Made by a program: the position numbers and the translations under genes | In this document: one piece after another, positions 25,335-35,253 of the stretch | How the letters are laid out: every line of letters begins with the position of its first letter | How positions within the stretch are numbered: the stretch's first letter is position 1 | Assembly (NCBI RefSeq): GCF_002243045.1 | Contig: NZ_MBKP01000018.1 | Location: forward strand, 1-64,000 | Direction of reading: 5' to 3' | Origin: Methanolobus psychrotolerans | GTDB lineage: Archaea > Halobacteriota > Methanosarcinia > Methanosarcinales > Methanosarcinaceae | DNA length: 64,000 nt | Notes under the pieces: generated by a model | Databases searched by the model: none | Told to the model about the DNA's origin: nothing | Seen by the model: only the letters and a program-made list of their open reading frames with translations

Positions 25335-28300
25335 CGTAGTTTCACACCCGTAATACTTGTAATGTTATTTTCCTGCATTGCAACTCCAATAGTTCGTTCA
25401 GCGGCCTCGATCATTGGTTTCCTGAGAGAGACAACAATGAACTGTGCATTTGCAACTGCGGTTTTAACCCGCTGTGCAACTTTTCCCGCATTCGATCCAT
25501 CAAGAAACATGTCAATCTCGTCGAACGCATAGAAAGGCGCAGGCCTGTACTGCTGGATAGCAAACACAAATGACAAAGCAGTAAGACTCTTCTCCCCTCC
25601 GGACATAGCTTCAAGACGCTGAAGGGTCTTTTCCTTGGGCTGTGCCTTCAATGTCATGCCGCCTGAAAACGGGTCATCATAATCATCAAGTACCAACTCA
25701 CCGATACCGTCGGAAAGTTCATGGAATATTTCCTTGAAAGGCGCATTTATACCCTCATAAGTTTCCATAAAAGTATCTTTTTTAAGCTGCTCATACTGCA
25801 TTATACGTTCAAGTATCTGTTCTCTTTCCGTTGACAGGGTATCGCGCCTTGTAACAAGTTCATCAAGCCTTGCCTCAACTTCAGCGTATTCGTCTATTGC
25901 ACGCATATTCACAGGTTCAAGGCGTTCCATTGCCTTCTCAATAGAACCTATCCTTGTTCGAACGGTTTCATAATTTGGCACTTCCTCCGGCTCCTCAATG
26001 CCACGCCTCTGTATCTCTTCTGCAAGTTCGGTCACCTGTTCAGCAAGTGCATCCTTTGTGGCTTTCAAGGCAATCATCTGCCGGTTACTGTCATCGAACC
26101 GGATCCTTGTCTTCTCAAATTCTTTCTTTACAGAAGCATGTTCCTCATGGAGAAGTGCACGTTCCTGCTGCAGTTCCTTTAACTCTTCTGTAAGCTCATT
26201 TTCACGCTGCTGCTTTTCAAGGAGAGAGGCTTCAAGCTCAGTGATCTTATTTTTAAGATCAGCCACACGCTGCTTATGTATAGCTTTCTTCTCATCCATT
26301 GATCTGATGAGTTCCCTGTTCTCCTCGATCTTTGAAGATGCATAATTGCGGTCGAGATTCAGCGCATTCAAAGAGGAATCAATATCTCGAACACGACCAT
26401 CCAAGCGTCTTATCTGCTCATCAAGCTGTTCTGCCTGCCTGTTAAGTTCTGGAACCTCAGACCCTGCAAGTTTCTTTTCCAGTGCCTCAATATCCTTTCC
26501 AAGCAACTGGACAAGTTCTTCCTTTTCCTGTTTCAGGACAATGGTCCTGTCCATTTCATCCCTGAGCTCCTTGCGTGACTCTTCTATAGTCACAAGTTCC
26601 TGGGTCTTGGCATCAATAAGCTGAGAAAGACGTTCACCCCTTCCAGATATCTCTTCAAAGTACATCTGCTTCTTGGATATTTCCTTGTCAAGTTCATGGA
26701 TCTCACGATTGACTTGAGAAATATGCCCCTCAACCTGATCAAGTTTCTTGATTGCATTGCTGCGCCTTGAATCATATTCTGTGATCTTCTCAGCGATCTT
26801 TACAAGCTTATCCTTTTCAGAGGCAGCAAAAGAAACACCGGAGTTCTGCTGTTGGGAACCGCCCACCATTGCTCCGCTCTTTTCAATAACTTCGCCTTCA
26901 AGAGTGACCATTCGCAGACCACCCATAAGACGGCGGGCATTTGTTAGCGTGTCAACAATGAGAGTATCCCTGAAAACATACCAGAACGCAGATTCAAATT
27001 TCTTATCAAAATCAATAAGGTCAATTGCATAACCAACAACACCTTGCCTGTCGGAAAGATCTTTATACGGCCTTCGGGATTCCATTTTGTTCAATGGAAG
27101 GAACGTAGCCCTGCCACCCTGCCTTTGCTTGAGGAAAGATATTGCTCTGGCAGCATCCTCATCATTCTCGACAACAACTGCCTGCATACGCCCGCCTGCA
27201 GCAATTCCAAGTGCATTGGAATATTTCTGGTCAACACTTCCAAGTTCTGCTATAGTACCATATATACCCGGCAAACCATGGTGTTTTTTCTCATTCATCA
27301 CCATGTCCACAGATTTGGAATACTTGCTGTGGTCCTCTGCAGCACGCACACGGACCTCTATCCGGGCATAATCATTCTCATACTTGCGAAGCTCATCTTC
27401 TATTTCCTTCACAATGATCTTTAACTGGGAACGATTGAGTTCAAGATCATCAATATCCTTTGTCAGGCCATCTATCTTCTCATTAAGCTTATCAATATCA
27501 TACTGCACTGAAAGCGTATCACTACCTGAAGACTCGGATTTTGATTTTGCATCTGCGATCTCACTTTCGATGTCCCTGACTTCCGCAGACTTTCTCCTCA
27601 GCGAATCAAGCAAACGGTCTTCCTGACGCATCAGCTCATTTTTCTCGTTCTTCACAATCTCAAGTTTAGACTTCAGAGTGCTGAGCTCATCCCTGGTCTG
27701 TGCAAATTTTGCGTCGACATCGGCGATCTTACTCTGGAGAAGCATACGCTCAGTCTTACGGTCAGACATCTCGGACAGGATGCTTTCCTTTCTCATTGAC
27801 TCTTCCGATATCTTAGAATCCAGCCCCTCAAGCTTGCCTTTTATTTCATCTATCTCGACAAAAGTTTTCCTGCGCCTGGACTCGAGGTCTTCCATTTCCT
27901 TTTCCGAAAGCTCGATGGTGTCAACACACCTTGAAACCTCGCCCCTGGTCCCCTCTATCTCTTTTTTGATCTTGATCTGCTCATCTTCACCCATTCTCTG
28001 GATGTTCAGGGTCATTTCCTCGAGATCCTGCTCAAGTTTCTCCACATTAAGCCGTTTAGTCTCAAGATCCAGTTCCAGTTTACCAAGAACATCTTCCTTG
28101 GCGAGGATGTCGCCAGCAACAGATGAGAGTTCTACCTTAGCATCCTTAAGCTTTGCAAGCAGGACAAAACCTTCAAATTTCATCTTTTCTTCTTTAAGAG
28201 ACTGGTATTTCAGGGCCTGATCACGCTCATTCCTTAGTTTCCCAAGCTGCTGGCCGACCTCTTCGATGATGATATCTACTCTTTCAACCCTTTCACGCAC

Positions 28301-28855
28301 GATCTCAAGTTCACTCAATGCCCTGTCCCTTTTACTGTCAAACTCAGCAACACCGGCGATCTCATCAATTATCTTACGTCTCTCAGTTGGAGTCATATTG
28401 ATTATGCGTGTAACGTCACCCTGCATCACAACATTATAACCTTCCGGAGTTACACGGGCTTTTGCAAGATAAGTGTGCACCTCTGTAAGACTTGCAGCCT
28501 TACCGTTAAAATAAAAATAACTGTAATACCCGGAATCCGTTTCTCGTATCTTCCTCGTAATAGTAATCTCATCTGCATCATATGGCATTTCACGGTCAAT
28601 ATTATCGAAACGGATAGTCACCTGTGCAAAATCAGGTTTTTTAGAGCTTTCCCCATTATAAATAAGGTCCGTGAGTTTTTCAGCTCTCATGGTCCTTGAA
28701 CTTGAAAGCCCCAGCACAAAGAGGATACCATCTATGATATTAGATTTACCACTGCCATTTGGACCGGAAATCGTGGTAAAACCATCAAAAAAAGGTATTT
28801 TTACCTTTTTCCCGAAGGATTTGAAGTTTACAAACTCAAGTTCCTTTATATGCAC
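25331..28855 (-). CDS. smc: Chromosome segregation protein SMC
   Basis: A 1174-residue condensin ATPase. The N-terminal head contains FKSFGKKVKIPFFDGFTTI and Walker A GPNGSGKSN. Two long coiled-coil arms flank a hinge near the centre (GLPGIYGTIAELGSVDQKYS to about GGSQQQNSG). The C-terminal head contains the ABC signature MSGGEKSLTALSF and Walker B FYAFDEIDMFLD. Length and order are standard. It organises the chromosome with ScpA and ScpB, encoded just downstream. A weakly conserved coiled-coil gene is 27 bp upstream and probably in the same transcript. Confidence 0.98.
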   Translation of the reverse strand: MHIKELEFVNFKSFGKKVKIPFFDGFTTISGPNGSGKSNIIDGILFVLGLSSSRTMRAEKLTDLIYNGESSKKPDFAQVTIRFDNIDREMPYDADEITITRKIRETDSGYYSYFYFNGKAASLTEVHTYLAKARVTPEGYNVVMQGDVTRIINMTPTERRKIIDEIAGVAEFDSKRDRALSELEIVRERVERVDIIIEEVGQQLGKLRNERDQALKYQSLKEEKMKFEGFVLLAKLKDAKVELSSVAGDILAKEDVLGKLELDLETKRLNVEKLEQDLEEMTLNIQRMGEDEQIKIKKEIEGTRGEVSRCVDTIELSEKEMEDLESRRRKTFVEIDEIKGKLEGLDSKISEESMRKESILSEMSDRKTERMLLQSKIADVDAKFAQTRDELSTLKSKLEIVKNEKNELMRQEDRLLDSLRRKSAEVRDIESEIADAKSKSESSGSDTLSVQYDIDKLNEKIDGLTKDIDDLELNRSQLKIIVKEIEDELRKYENDYARIEVRVRAAEDHSKYSKSVDMVMNEKKHHGLPGIYGTIAELGSVDQKYSNALGIAAGGRMQAVVVENDEDAARAISFLKQRQGGRATFLPLNKMESRRPYKDLSDRQGVVGYAIDLIDFDKKFESAFWYVFRDTLIVDTLTNARRLMGGLRMVTLEGEVIEKSGAMVGGSQQQNSGVSFAASEKDKLVKIAEKITEYDSRRSNAIKKLDQVEGHISQVNREIHELDKEISKKQMYFEEISGRGERLSQLIDAKTQELVTIEESRKELRDEMDRTIVLKQEKEELVQLLGKDIEALEKKLAGSEVPELNRQAEQLDEQIRRLDGRVRDIDSSLNALNLDRNYASSKIEENRELIRSMDEKKAIHKQRVADLKNKITELEASLLEKQQRENELTEELKELQQERALLHEEHASVKKEFEKTRIRFDDSNRQMIALKATKDALAEQVTELAEEIQRRGIEEPEEVPNYETVRTRIGSIEKAMERLEPVNMRAIDEYAEVEARLDELVTRRDTLSTEREQILERIMQYEQLKKDTFMETYEGINAPFKEIFHELSDGIGELVLDDYDDPFSGGMTLKAQPKEKTLQRLEAMSGGEKSLTALSFVFAIQQYRPAPFYAFDEIDMFLDGSNAGKVAQRVKTAVANAQFIVVSLRKPMIEAAERTIGVAMQENNITSITGVKLR

Positions 28856-28882
28856 GCGATTCCTCAGTTTTTATAAAAATGA

Positions 28883-29695
28883 TTATTTTCTTCGGGTGGT
28901 GATCACTACCGCATCTTCGTCTTCACGCGCCTCAACTGAATCATATTCTGCATCTTCATCTGCGCATGGTGGTTTGTCCTCTTCTGCAACGATATATTTA
29001 CAGGAATCCATATTCTGACGCGAGGTTCTGTTAAGCCGGAGCTTGCGTTCATCATCCGTTTCTGCGATAATGTATTCAGACCTGTGTTCCGGTTCGGGTA
29101 TTTCAGGCCGCTTTACATAAGGAACTTCCCTTACATTGAAACGCATATTTGATGAGGGAGGAGTCTGAACTAATCCTGAAGCTGATCCGGAATCAGCAGA
29201 CCTTACAGAAACTTTTGAATTGAAGGGCTTTACAGGAGATGCGGGTTCTTTTGGAACTGAGGGAATAGAAGGGGGATTTACTGAAGACGGGGATATAGGC
29301 TGCTGTGCCTGTAAAGAAGACGTTAAAGGTGCAATGGGTTTAGGCCCTGGCCTGTACACCGCAGAAGCTGTGTTTTCCGTCATATGCGGCTCAACTGGAA
29401 CTCTTTGGCCTACCTTTTTTTCACGGGAAACAGATAATTCACCAAGGGAACGTATCATTGACTTCTGATCAAGGAGCTCGTCCATGATACCATTAAAATT
29501 ATTGCTCATAGCCTGGACCTTGCGTTCAAGCTGCACGATACGGTTGTTAAAATCAAGGTCATTCTTAAGGTCACTTCTGATCTCACGGAGTATAGACTCA
29601 CGGAGATTGCTCTTGATATCATCTAATTCTGCTTCTTTTTCCTTAAGCTGCCGCTCAAGGCGTTCAATGACAAAGTCCCTGTTTTCAGTGTTCAT
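28883..29695 (-). CDS. Coiled-coil and Pro-rich protein upstream of smc, unknown function
   Basis: A 270-residue soluble protein. Residues 1-90 are a strongly charged coiled coil (FVIERLERQLKEKEAELDDI and onwards). Residues 100-185 are Pro/Ser-rich and probably disordered (PGPKPIAPLTSSLQ, NPPSIPSVPKEP). The C-terminal part has repeated charged motifs: RSEYIIAETDDERKLRLNR and KYIVAEEDKPP, where the short YIxAExD motif occurs twice. It lies 27 bp before smc on the same strand, which makes it likely to be made with SMC. I do not recognise a family. The repeated short motif in a disordered region suggests a protein-binding linear motif, by inference. Confidence 0.7.
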   Translation of the reverse strand: MNTENRDFVIERLERQLKEKEAELDDIKSNLRESILREIRSDLKNDLDFNNRIVQLERKVQAMSNNFNGIMDELLDQKSMIRSLGELSVSREKKVGQRVPVEPHMTENTASAVYRPGPKPIAPLTSSLQAQQPISPSSVNPPSIPSVPKEPASPVKPFNSKVSVRSADSGSASGLVQTPPSSNMRFNVREVPYVKRPEIPEPEHRSEYIIAETDDERKLRLNRTSRQNMDSCKYIVAEEDKPPCADEDAEYDSVEAREDEDAVVITTRRK

Positions 29696-29832
29696 GAAAA
29701 GCCTCGTAAATCCATTCAGTCCCTCATCGCCGTTATGCGAAAATACTATGTTATTATATGAACAAAAGTATAATATACCTTATGGTCATCAGGTGTGTTT
29801 TGTTTCAACTAATAAATAATTATTTAATTTAC

Positions 29833-32493
29833 TCACATGGCATATATACTGGAATTGTTGGTCACAGGATCTTTCTCAACTGCAAATACATAGTCAGCCG
29901 AGTCAATAAGAGATTCATCGTGGGAAACTATGAGGATCTGTGCCACTCCAATGTCCCTCATCATGTCTATGAGCTTTATTAACTGGTGCACATGCCCCCT
30001 GTCAAGGAATACTGTAGGCTCGTCCATAATAAGAGGAGGTAAACCTGCACCATCATGGGAAGATGTACCAAGTGAAAGCAGACGATATATAGCACAACGG
30101 AGTACAAGGTTAAACAATGCGCGCTCTCCACCACTGAGAAGCTTTGGCTCAAGAGCAGTACCATCTTTTTCAAACACAGTCAGATTGTAATCTGCGTCCA
30201 GCATAACATGAGAGTATGCATTATTGGAATACATGAACGAAAATATCTCGTTTATCAGCATGTTAAGTGTCTGGATATTACTTAAGCGCAGCTGCGCACG
30301 TATACGCATATACATGCTCTCAAGATTTTCAGCATCTGAATAAACAGTATTAAGGTAATCTGCCCGGTTCTTCAGCACCTCGATATTCATTTTAAGGTCA
30401 GAAAGCCGGACCCTGTCACTTTCAGCCATTCCGGCTTTTTTCATAACTTCATCTTTTTCAAGTTTCAACCGGTCAATTTCCGAATTTATGGCAATAAAAG
30501 CAATACCGTATTTCTTACTAAGGGATTCAAGTTCCTTCTTATCGAACTTACCTATTTTATCCTCAATATCCTTCAGTGATTCCTTCTTTTCACCGATCTG
30601 CCCGTCAAAAAGTGAAACCATTTCCTGAATGCTTTTTATTTTGTCATCCATCTGCCTTATCTCAGAATTGATCTTTTCAAACTCAGCCACTGTTTTCTGC
30701 ATTTCCCTGGCAAGACCAAGCCTTTCAAGGACCTTTGAATGCTCTTTTAAGACTGATTCTTCCTCCTGCCTCATCTGCAGGACCTTTGCTTTTGTCTCAT
30801 CAAGGGACTTTCCCAGAGCCTCTTTACCTGCCAGCAATTCCTTAATCCTCAGCTCATCTTCCTTAATGCGCAGACTGTATTCCTCAATCATCTTTTCATC
30901 ACGTTTGATGGCTTCTTTAGCAGAGTCCATATCCCTGACAACAATATCCATCTCAGCTCTACAGCTTCGTGCAGACCTGACCTTCTCCGCCCTTAATTCG
31001 GTTTCAGCCTGTTTGACCTTAAGTTCTGATAATTCCTTAACCAATTTGTTCACAGTTTCATTGTCAGAAACACTTGACTCCTCCATACATGAACCTTTTA
31101 GATCCTGACCGCAAGTAGGACATTTACCTGCCGCCAGAAGCTGCTTTGACTTTTCCAGCCTGCTTTTAAGTTCGGAGATCTTCACAGTAAGTTCCGCTTC
31201 CCTGCCATGGAATCTCTTCTGCTGGTCATTAACAAGATCGAGAACTTCATCGATATTTACCAGCTTTTCGAGGGTAAATCCAAGAGAAACTATCTTTGAT
31301 ATGACACCTTTGCGCAGATCCTCAAGTTCTGCAATGCGACCCTTGTGCGTCTCAATCTCAGAACGAAACACCTGGAGCCTGGAGCCTGTATCCTTCACTG
31401 AACCCTCGCCGGACTTTACCTGCTTATCCGTATCATTCACAGACTGACCTATGTTAAGAAGATCTTTTTCATAAACTGCCTTTTTGCTTTTCAGATCACT
31501 GAGGGAGTCTCTCAAAGAACGTTCATCCTTATCCACCTTCAAAATCAGAGAGTCGACATCTTTAGGATCGGTATTTAGCTGTGACTCAATTTCAGATAAC
31601 CTGGATTGCTTTGCTTCAAGAATTTCCTTATGTGAACGGATTTTTTTTGACATCGAGTCGATAGAAACGTATGATTTGGATTTTCTGTCCGTAAGTTCCT
31701 TTATCTGCTGCTGCACTGATTCTTTCATGCCGTGAAGTTCGTTCAGCTCTGATATCTTTTTTGTAATCTCCTCAATAAGAGAACGTGTCCTGTCCCTTTT
31801 CTCATTCAGAGAAGAAGTTTCTGTATCAATTTCCACAGACCTTGTCCGCAGGGCAGCCAGCCTGCCGCCTGGATTGGAATCCTCAATGAGCCTGATCTCC
31901 ACGGCAACTTCCTTGATACGCCTTTCGTTATCCTTCTGATGTCTTCCTACTCCAACCCTGGCACTTGATGCCCGCTCCCGGTACTCTTCCAGTTTACCAA
32001 GCTGCAGGAGACCATCTATCATTTTCTGGCGGTCCCTGGGTTTGGAGTTGATCAGGATATCAATCTCACCCTGTCGTATGTAAACGCAGTTCCTGTAAGC
32101 CTCTTCATCCATATTCAGAAGAGAGGTTACAGCCTCGTATGCCCTTGTTGCCTGGTCGAATATTATTTCTCCGTCCTTCCTGAATACAGATTTCGTATTG
32201 GAAGCCCTTCCTTTTTCCGGATCGTTCCTGAAGGACTGCTCCACAGAATAATTATGGCCGTTCTGCTCGAATTCAAGCAATATTGACGCCTTTGAAGCGC
32301 CCTTGGTAATTATATCGGAAAGCACAAACTCCTTATCCAGCGTCTTGCTTCCGAAAAGTCCTGTAAAACATGCTTCAAGAAGACTTGACTTGCCACTACC
32401 GTTAACACCTGAAACCACCATGACACCGTTTCTAAATGAGAGATCAAGCCCTTTGTAGCTCCTGATATTCTCAACTTTCAAACGTTTCAACAT
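29833..32493 (-). CDS. rad50: DNA double-strand break repair ATPase Rad50
   Basis: An 886-residue SMC-like ATPase. N-terminal VENIRSYKGLDLSF and Walker A VSGVNGSGKSS; two long coiled-coil arms; a zinc hook CPTCGQ near residue 460 where two Rad50 molecules join; C-terminal signature LLSGGERALFNLVL and Walker B PPLIMDEPTVFLD. With Mre11 it recognises and processes broken DNA ends. The ATG at 32493 follows GGTGAT at eight bases and overlaps the mre11 stop by one base; a GTG one codon earlier is possible. Confidence 0.96.
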   Translation of the reverse strand: MLKRLKVENIRSYKGLDLSFRNGVMVVSGVNGSGKSSLLEACFTGLFGSKTLDKEFVLSDIITKGASKASILLEFEQNGHNYSVEQSFRNDPEKGRASNTKSVFRKDGEIIFDQATRAYEAVTSLLNMDEEAYRNCVYIRQGEIDILINSKPRDRQKMIDGLLQLGKLEEYRERASSARVGVGRHQKDNERRIKEVAVEIRLIEDSNPGGRLAALRTRSVEIDTETSSLNEKRDRTRSLIEEITKKISELNELHGMKESVQQQIKELTDRKSKSYVSIDSMSKKIRSHKEILEAKQSRLSEIESQLNTDPKDVDSLILKVDKDERSLRDSLSDLKSKKAVYEKDLLNIGQSVNDTDKQVKSGEGSVKDTGSRLQVFRSEIETHKGRIAELEDLRKGVISKIVSLGFTLEKLVNIDEVLDLVNDQQKRFHGREAELTVKISELKSRLEKSKQLLAAGKCPTCGQDLKGSCMEESSVSDNETVNKLVKELSELKVKQAETELRAEKVRSARSCRAEMDIVVRDMDSAKEAIKRDEKMIEEYSLRIKEDELRIKELLAGKEALGKSLDETKAKVLQMRQEEESVLKEHSKVLERLGLAREMQKTVAEFEKINSEIRQMDDKIKSIQEMVSLFDGQIGEKKESLKDIEDKIGKFDKKELESLSKKYGIAFIAINSEIDRLKLEKDEVMKKAGMAESDRVRLSDLKMNIEVLKNRADYLNTVYSDAENLESMYMRIRAQLRLSNIQTLNMLINEIFSFMYSNNAYSHVMLDADYNLTVFEKDGTALEPKLLSGGERALFNLVLRCAIYRLLSLGTSSHDGAGLPPLIMDEPTVFLDRGHVHQLIKLIDMMRDIGVAQILIVSHDESLIDSADYVFAVEKDPVTNNSSIYAM

Positions 32494-33998
32494 CACAGGT
32501 AATCACCAAGGTTGTACTGCCGGGGTTTAACAGGATCGTGCCCTTTCTTTGTTTCACTTACAGGCTTTTTTTTATCATCTTTTTCTTTAATATAAACTTC
32601 CTCATTCTCTGCCACAGACAAATTATCAGTAACTTCTGCCTTATTAGTTGTTTTAGCAGGAACGGACCCATTTACATTTTCAGCAACTGCAGAATCCGGT
32701 ACCTCAGAAACAGCAGTTTTAAGATCCTCAACTGATATGCCCTCTTTCACCGTTTCCTCTTCTGTACCTTCCACGTCCACCACACTATCACCTTCATTCA
32801 ACTGAGCTACTTTCTCTTTTCCTGTATTTAAGGGAGGAACATAGGTAATATTGGCAGGAACATAATCAATAAAATCAATCTTGTCAAGCAACTCCCCTAA
32901 TCTGGTCTCTGCTTCATCATCCACCCTTGTCTTCACAATCATAGGGTTCCGTATTATATCATCAAGCAGCAGTCCACCAGCTGTAAGGTCCATTTTCTTG
33001 ATTTCTTCTTTAACAACATCGTCAGGATCTGAAAAAGTCACTTTCATCGAGAGATCTGCCAGCGTATCAACTCCTGTACGAAGGTCTTTGATTCCCGGCA
33101 CCAGTGCACCCCTTGAAAGGAGAAGCTTCTCTATCTCGCTGAAATCCAGCTTTGCCTTAACATCACCTGATATTTCCAGGAAGACAACTTTCTCTGCAAT
33201 ATCATGCTCCATAACTGTAGAAAATACAACTTCGTAGGCATTTGGACCTTCTGTAAGGGTAACAGGTATGAAAACGAATTCACGTGTCGGAATTACTCGT
33301 TTGCTTATCTCTATCCCACTTTCCCCTATCGTGACAATATTGTATGACCTTGGTTCACGCTCAGAAGTACTGTTCCTTTCGGTACTGCCACAGTAGGTGA
33401 CCCATGCCTCATTAACCCTTGTTATCTCTTGTTTGTGATTATCCCCCAGAAGTACGGTATGCACACTAAAAGGAATAGAATCAATAACCTCTTTTATGTC
33501 CCAGTCACCGAAGGAGAATGGCTTTACAAGCTGGTGCATCACAAGCACATTATATTTTGCGTCTGTTGCCTTGCCATCAAATACAGAGAAATCGAATAAA
33601 GGAATCTTTGTTTTGGGCACACTGTCAATGCCATATAATGCTACGTCACCAAGCCTGTAAGGCTCAGTGCCAAGGCGTGTTACAAGACCAAGGCTACTGT
33701 AAAGGTCAAGCCACTGTGTACTCTGTTTGCTCTCATGGTTACCAACAATTGCAAGCAGAGGAATTCCTGCGATTTTCAGCCTTGAGAAAAGCTCCATAGC
33801 ATCAAGAATATCATCAAGGGTAGGGTTCCTGGAATCAAACAGGTCACCTGCATGAACTACAGCATCCACTCCCATACTAATAGCATCATCCACCACATCG
33901 GAAAAAGCATTAAGAAAATCCTGCCTTCGCACATCACTGTGATACTGCCTGTATCCAAGGTGAGTATCCCCTGTGTGGATTATCCTTATCTCATCCAT
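32493..33998 (-). CDS. mre11: DNA double-strand break repair nuclease Mre11
   Basis: A 501-residue manganese-dependent nuclease. The phosphodiesterase motifs are in order: HTGDTHLGYRQ (I), HAGDLFDSRNP (II), IVGNHES (III, with the catalytic His) and VMHQLVKPF/LGDNHKQ (IV-V). Residues 290-400 form the capping domain. The last 120 residues are acidic and low-complexity, ending in a basic segment KPRQYNLGDYL that likely binds Rad50. The ATG at 33998 begins right at the conserved strand; the frame extends 58 codons upstream without conservation. First gene of the mre11-rad50 operon. Confidence 0.95.
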   Translation of the reverse strand: MDEIRIIHTGDTHLGYRQYHSDVRRQDFLNAFSDVVDDAISMGVDAVVHAGDLFDSRNPTLDDILDAMELFSRLKIAGIPLLAIVGNHESKQSTQWLDLYSSLGLVTRLGTEPYRLGDVALYGIDSVPKTKIPLFDFSVFDGKATDAKYNVLVMHQLVKPFSFGDWDIKEVIDSIPFSVHTVLLGDNHKQEITRVNEAWVTYCGSTERNSTSEREPRSYNIVTIGESGIEISKRVIPTREFVFIPVTLTEGPNAYEVVFSTVMEHDIAEKVVFLEISGDVKAKLDFSEIEKLLLSRGALVPGIKDLRTGVDTLADLSMKVTFSDPDDVVKEEIKKMDLTAGGLLLDDIIRNPMIVKTRVDDEAETRLGELLDKIDFIDYVPANITYVPPLNTGKEKVAQLNEGDSVVDVEGTEEETVKEGISVEDLKTAVSEVPDSAVAENVNGSVPAKTTNKAEVTDNLSVAENEEVYIKEKDDKKKPVSETKKGHDPVKPRQYNLGDYL

Positions 33999-34107
33999 CA
34001 GGGAGTATGGTATGCTTTTGCAGTTTTTAATTGTTTGGGGTATATGGGTCAATGTTTCAAAGAGATAGTCCAAAAAATGTACTATTCCGATAAATAATAT
34101 TATACAA

Positions 34108-34120
34108 TTGTTTTTTATAT
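34108..34120 (+). promoter_or_regulatory. TATA box of pilin-like module A
   Basis: TTTTTTATATAA lies about 25-30 bp before the first possible start codons (34138 and 34150), implying a very short leader. Confidence 0.55.
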
Positions 34121-34149
34121 AATTGGATACTAACCAAATGTGGGGCATT

Positions 34150-34617
34150 ATGGATAGTAAAGGCCAGATCACAATAGATTATCTTATCAGCATCACAATT
34201 TTCCTGTTCGCAATTATCTTTGTATTTGACTATACTGCAGGAATATTCACACCTTTTCAATCCAATTCAGATGAAACTACACTAATCGCGGACAGGACTT
34301 CAACAATCCTTGTGGAAAAGATCCTGAGTGAAAAAGATGAAAATGCTCCTAACATGGTGAGCAAGACAAAGATATGTGTGTTCTTTACAGAACTTGACAC
34401 TAATTATGAAGGAACCGTTGATTACCTTGGCCTGAGTGGTTCTTTCCTTAGATACGACTTTAATGTCACATTAGAGAATGAAACAGGAATCATCGGTATG
34501 GCCGGGAAGACGATACCATCCCGTGTTAATGTAGGCCAGACAAAAAGGATAGTCTTACTAAAAGACGACAATACCGGAAATACAGAAGTTGCTATCATGT
34601 CATTCAGGGTGTGGTAA
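34150..34617 (+). CDS. Pilin-like protein, module A gene 1 (DUF7287-like)
   Basis: A 155-residue protein starting MDSKGQITIDYLISITIFLF. KGQ followed by a hydrophobic segment is a class III (archaellin/pilin) signal, with cleavage expected between G and Q, so the helix would become the packed core of a filament. The remainder is an extracellular domain with N-glycosylation sequons. The ATG at 34150 is preferred by alignment with the first gene of module B (MDEKGQIAVDFLLGISLFLI); ATG 34138 is possible. The N-terminal pattern resembles haloarchaeal DUF7287 proteins, from memory. Confidence 0.7.
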   Translation: MDSKGQITIDYLISITIFLFAIIFVFDYTAGIFTPFQSNSDETTLIADRTSTILVEKILSEKDENAPNMVSKTKICVFFTELDTNYEGTVDYLGLSGSFLRYDFNVTLENETGIIGMAGKTIPSRVNVGQTKRIVLLKDDNTGNTEVAIMSFRVW

Positions 34618-34624
34618 TATAGCC

Positions 34625-35233
34625 ATGCATTTCGTTTACATAAACAGGGACACACGTGCCCAGATGCACACCCTTGAAGCAGTAATGGCAGCACTGATAA
34701 TGCTTGGAGTTATAGTATTCACTGTTGAGGCAACTTCTCTCACGCCCCTTACATCATCTACTGCAAACGCTCATATTGAAGCCCAGTTACAGACCATGGG
34801 ACAGGACATGTTAAACACACTCTCCTATGCCCCTTATGGCCATGACTCTGACCTCAAGAACGACGTACGTAACTGGGAGGGAAAAGAGTATGTGTGGAAC
34901 GGGACAGCGTACCAGTCAAGAGACAACAACAAGACAAAACTGGTAAACAGCTCTTTTGAGGAGATATTTTTGTTTGTCGCAATTCCAAGAGGAATTGCCC
35001 ATAATGTTCATTTTACATGGATAAATGATGATGGTGTCACTGTTGCCAGTCCTTACATCTATAACGGCGACCCATCCGACAATGCTGTAATTATCTCAAA
35101 AAAAGTAGCTCTTTCAGATCATGAAGTAGGGAATACAACGCAGTTCATAACAAATACAGGCATACCTGATGCCGACATTAGTAGTGATTTTTACAACATA
35201 GTCAATGTCAAAATGACACTCTGGAGAATGTGA
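34625..35233 (+). CDS. Pilin-like protein, module A gene 2 (DUF7288-like)
   Basis: A 202-residue protein with a short N-terminus and RAQMHTLEAVMAALIMLGVIV, a class III-type signal (cleavage before Gln) followed by the pilin helix. The next residues, TSLTPLTSSTANAHIEAQLQ, match the pattern of haloarchaeal DUF7288 proteins as I remember them. The extracellular part includes several aromatic residues. The ATG at 34625 is chosen because only it places the signal near the terminus. It begins 8 bp after gene 1. Its counterpart in module B is the gene at 39906. Confidence 0.7.
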   Translation: MHFVYINRDTRAQMHTLEAVMAALIMLGVIVFTVEATSLTPLTSSTANAHIEAQLQTMGQDMLNTLSYAPYGHDSDLKNDVRNWEGKEYVWNGTAYQSRDNNKTKLVNSSFEEIFLFVAIPRGIAHNVHFTWINDDGVTVASPYIYNGDPSDNAVIISKKVALSDHEVGNTTQFITNTGIPDADISSDFYNIVNVKMTLWRM

Positions 35234-35253
35234 GAATATTGAAACGTGGTGGA

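Noticed and set aside
25411-28220. Many plus-strand frames, rich in Ser, antisense to smc
   Set aside because: They are mirror frames of the coiled-coil coding sequence and lack binding sites or family similarity.
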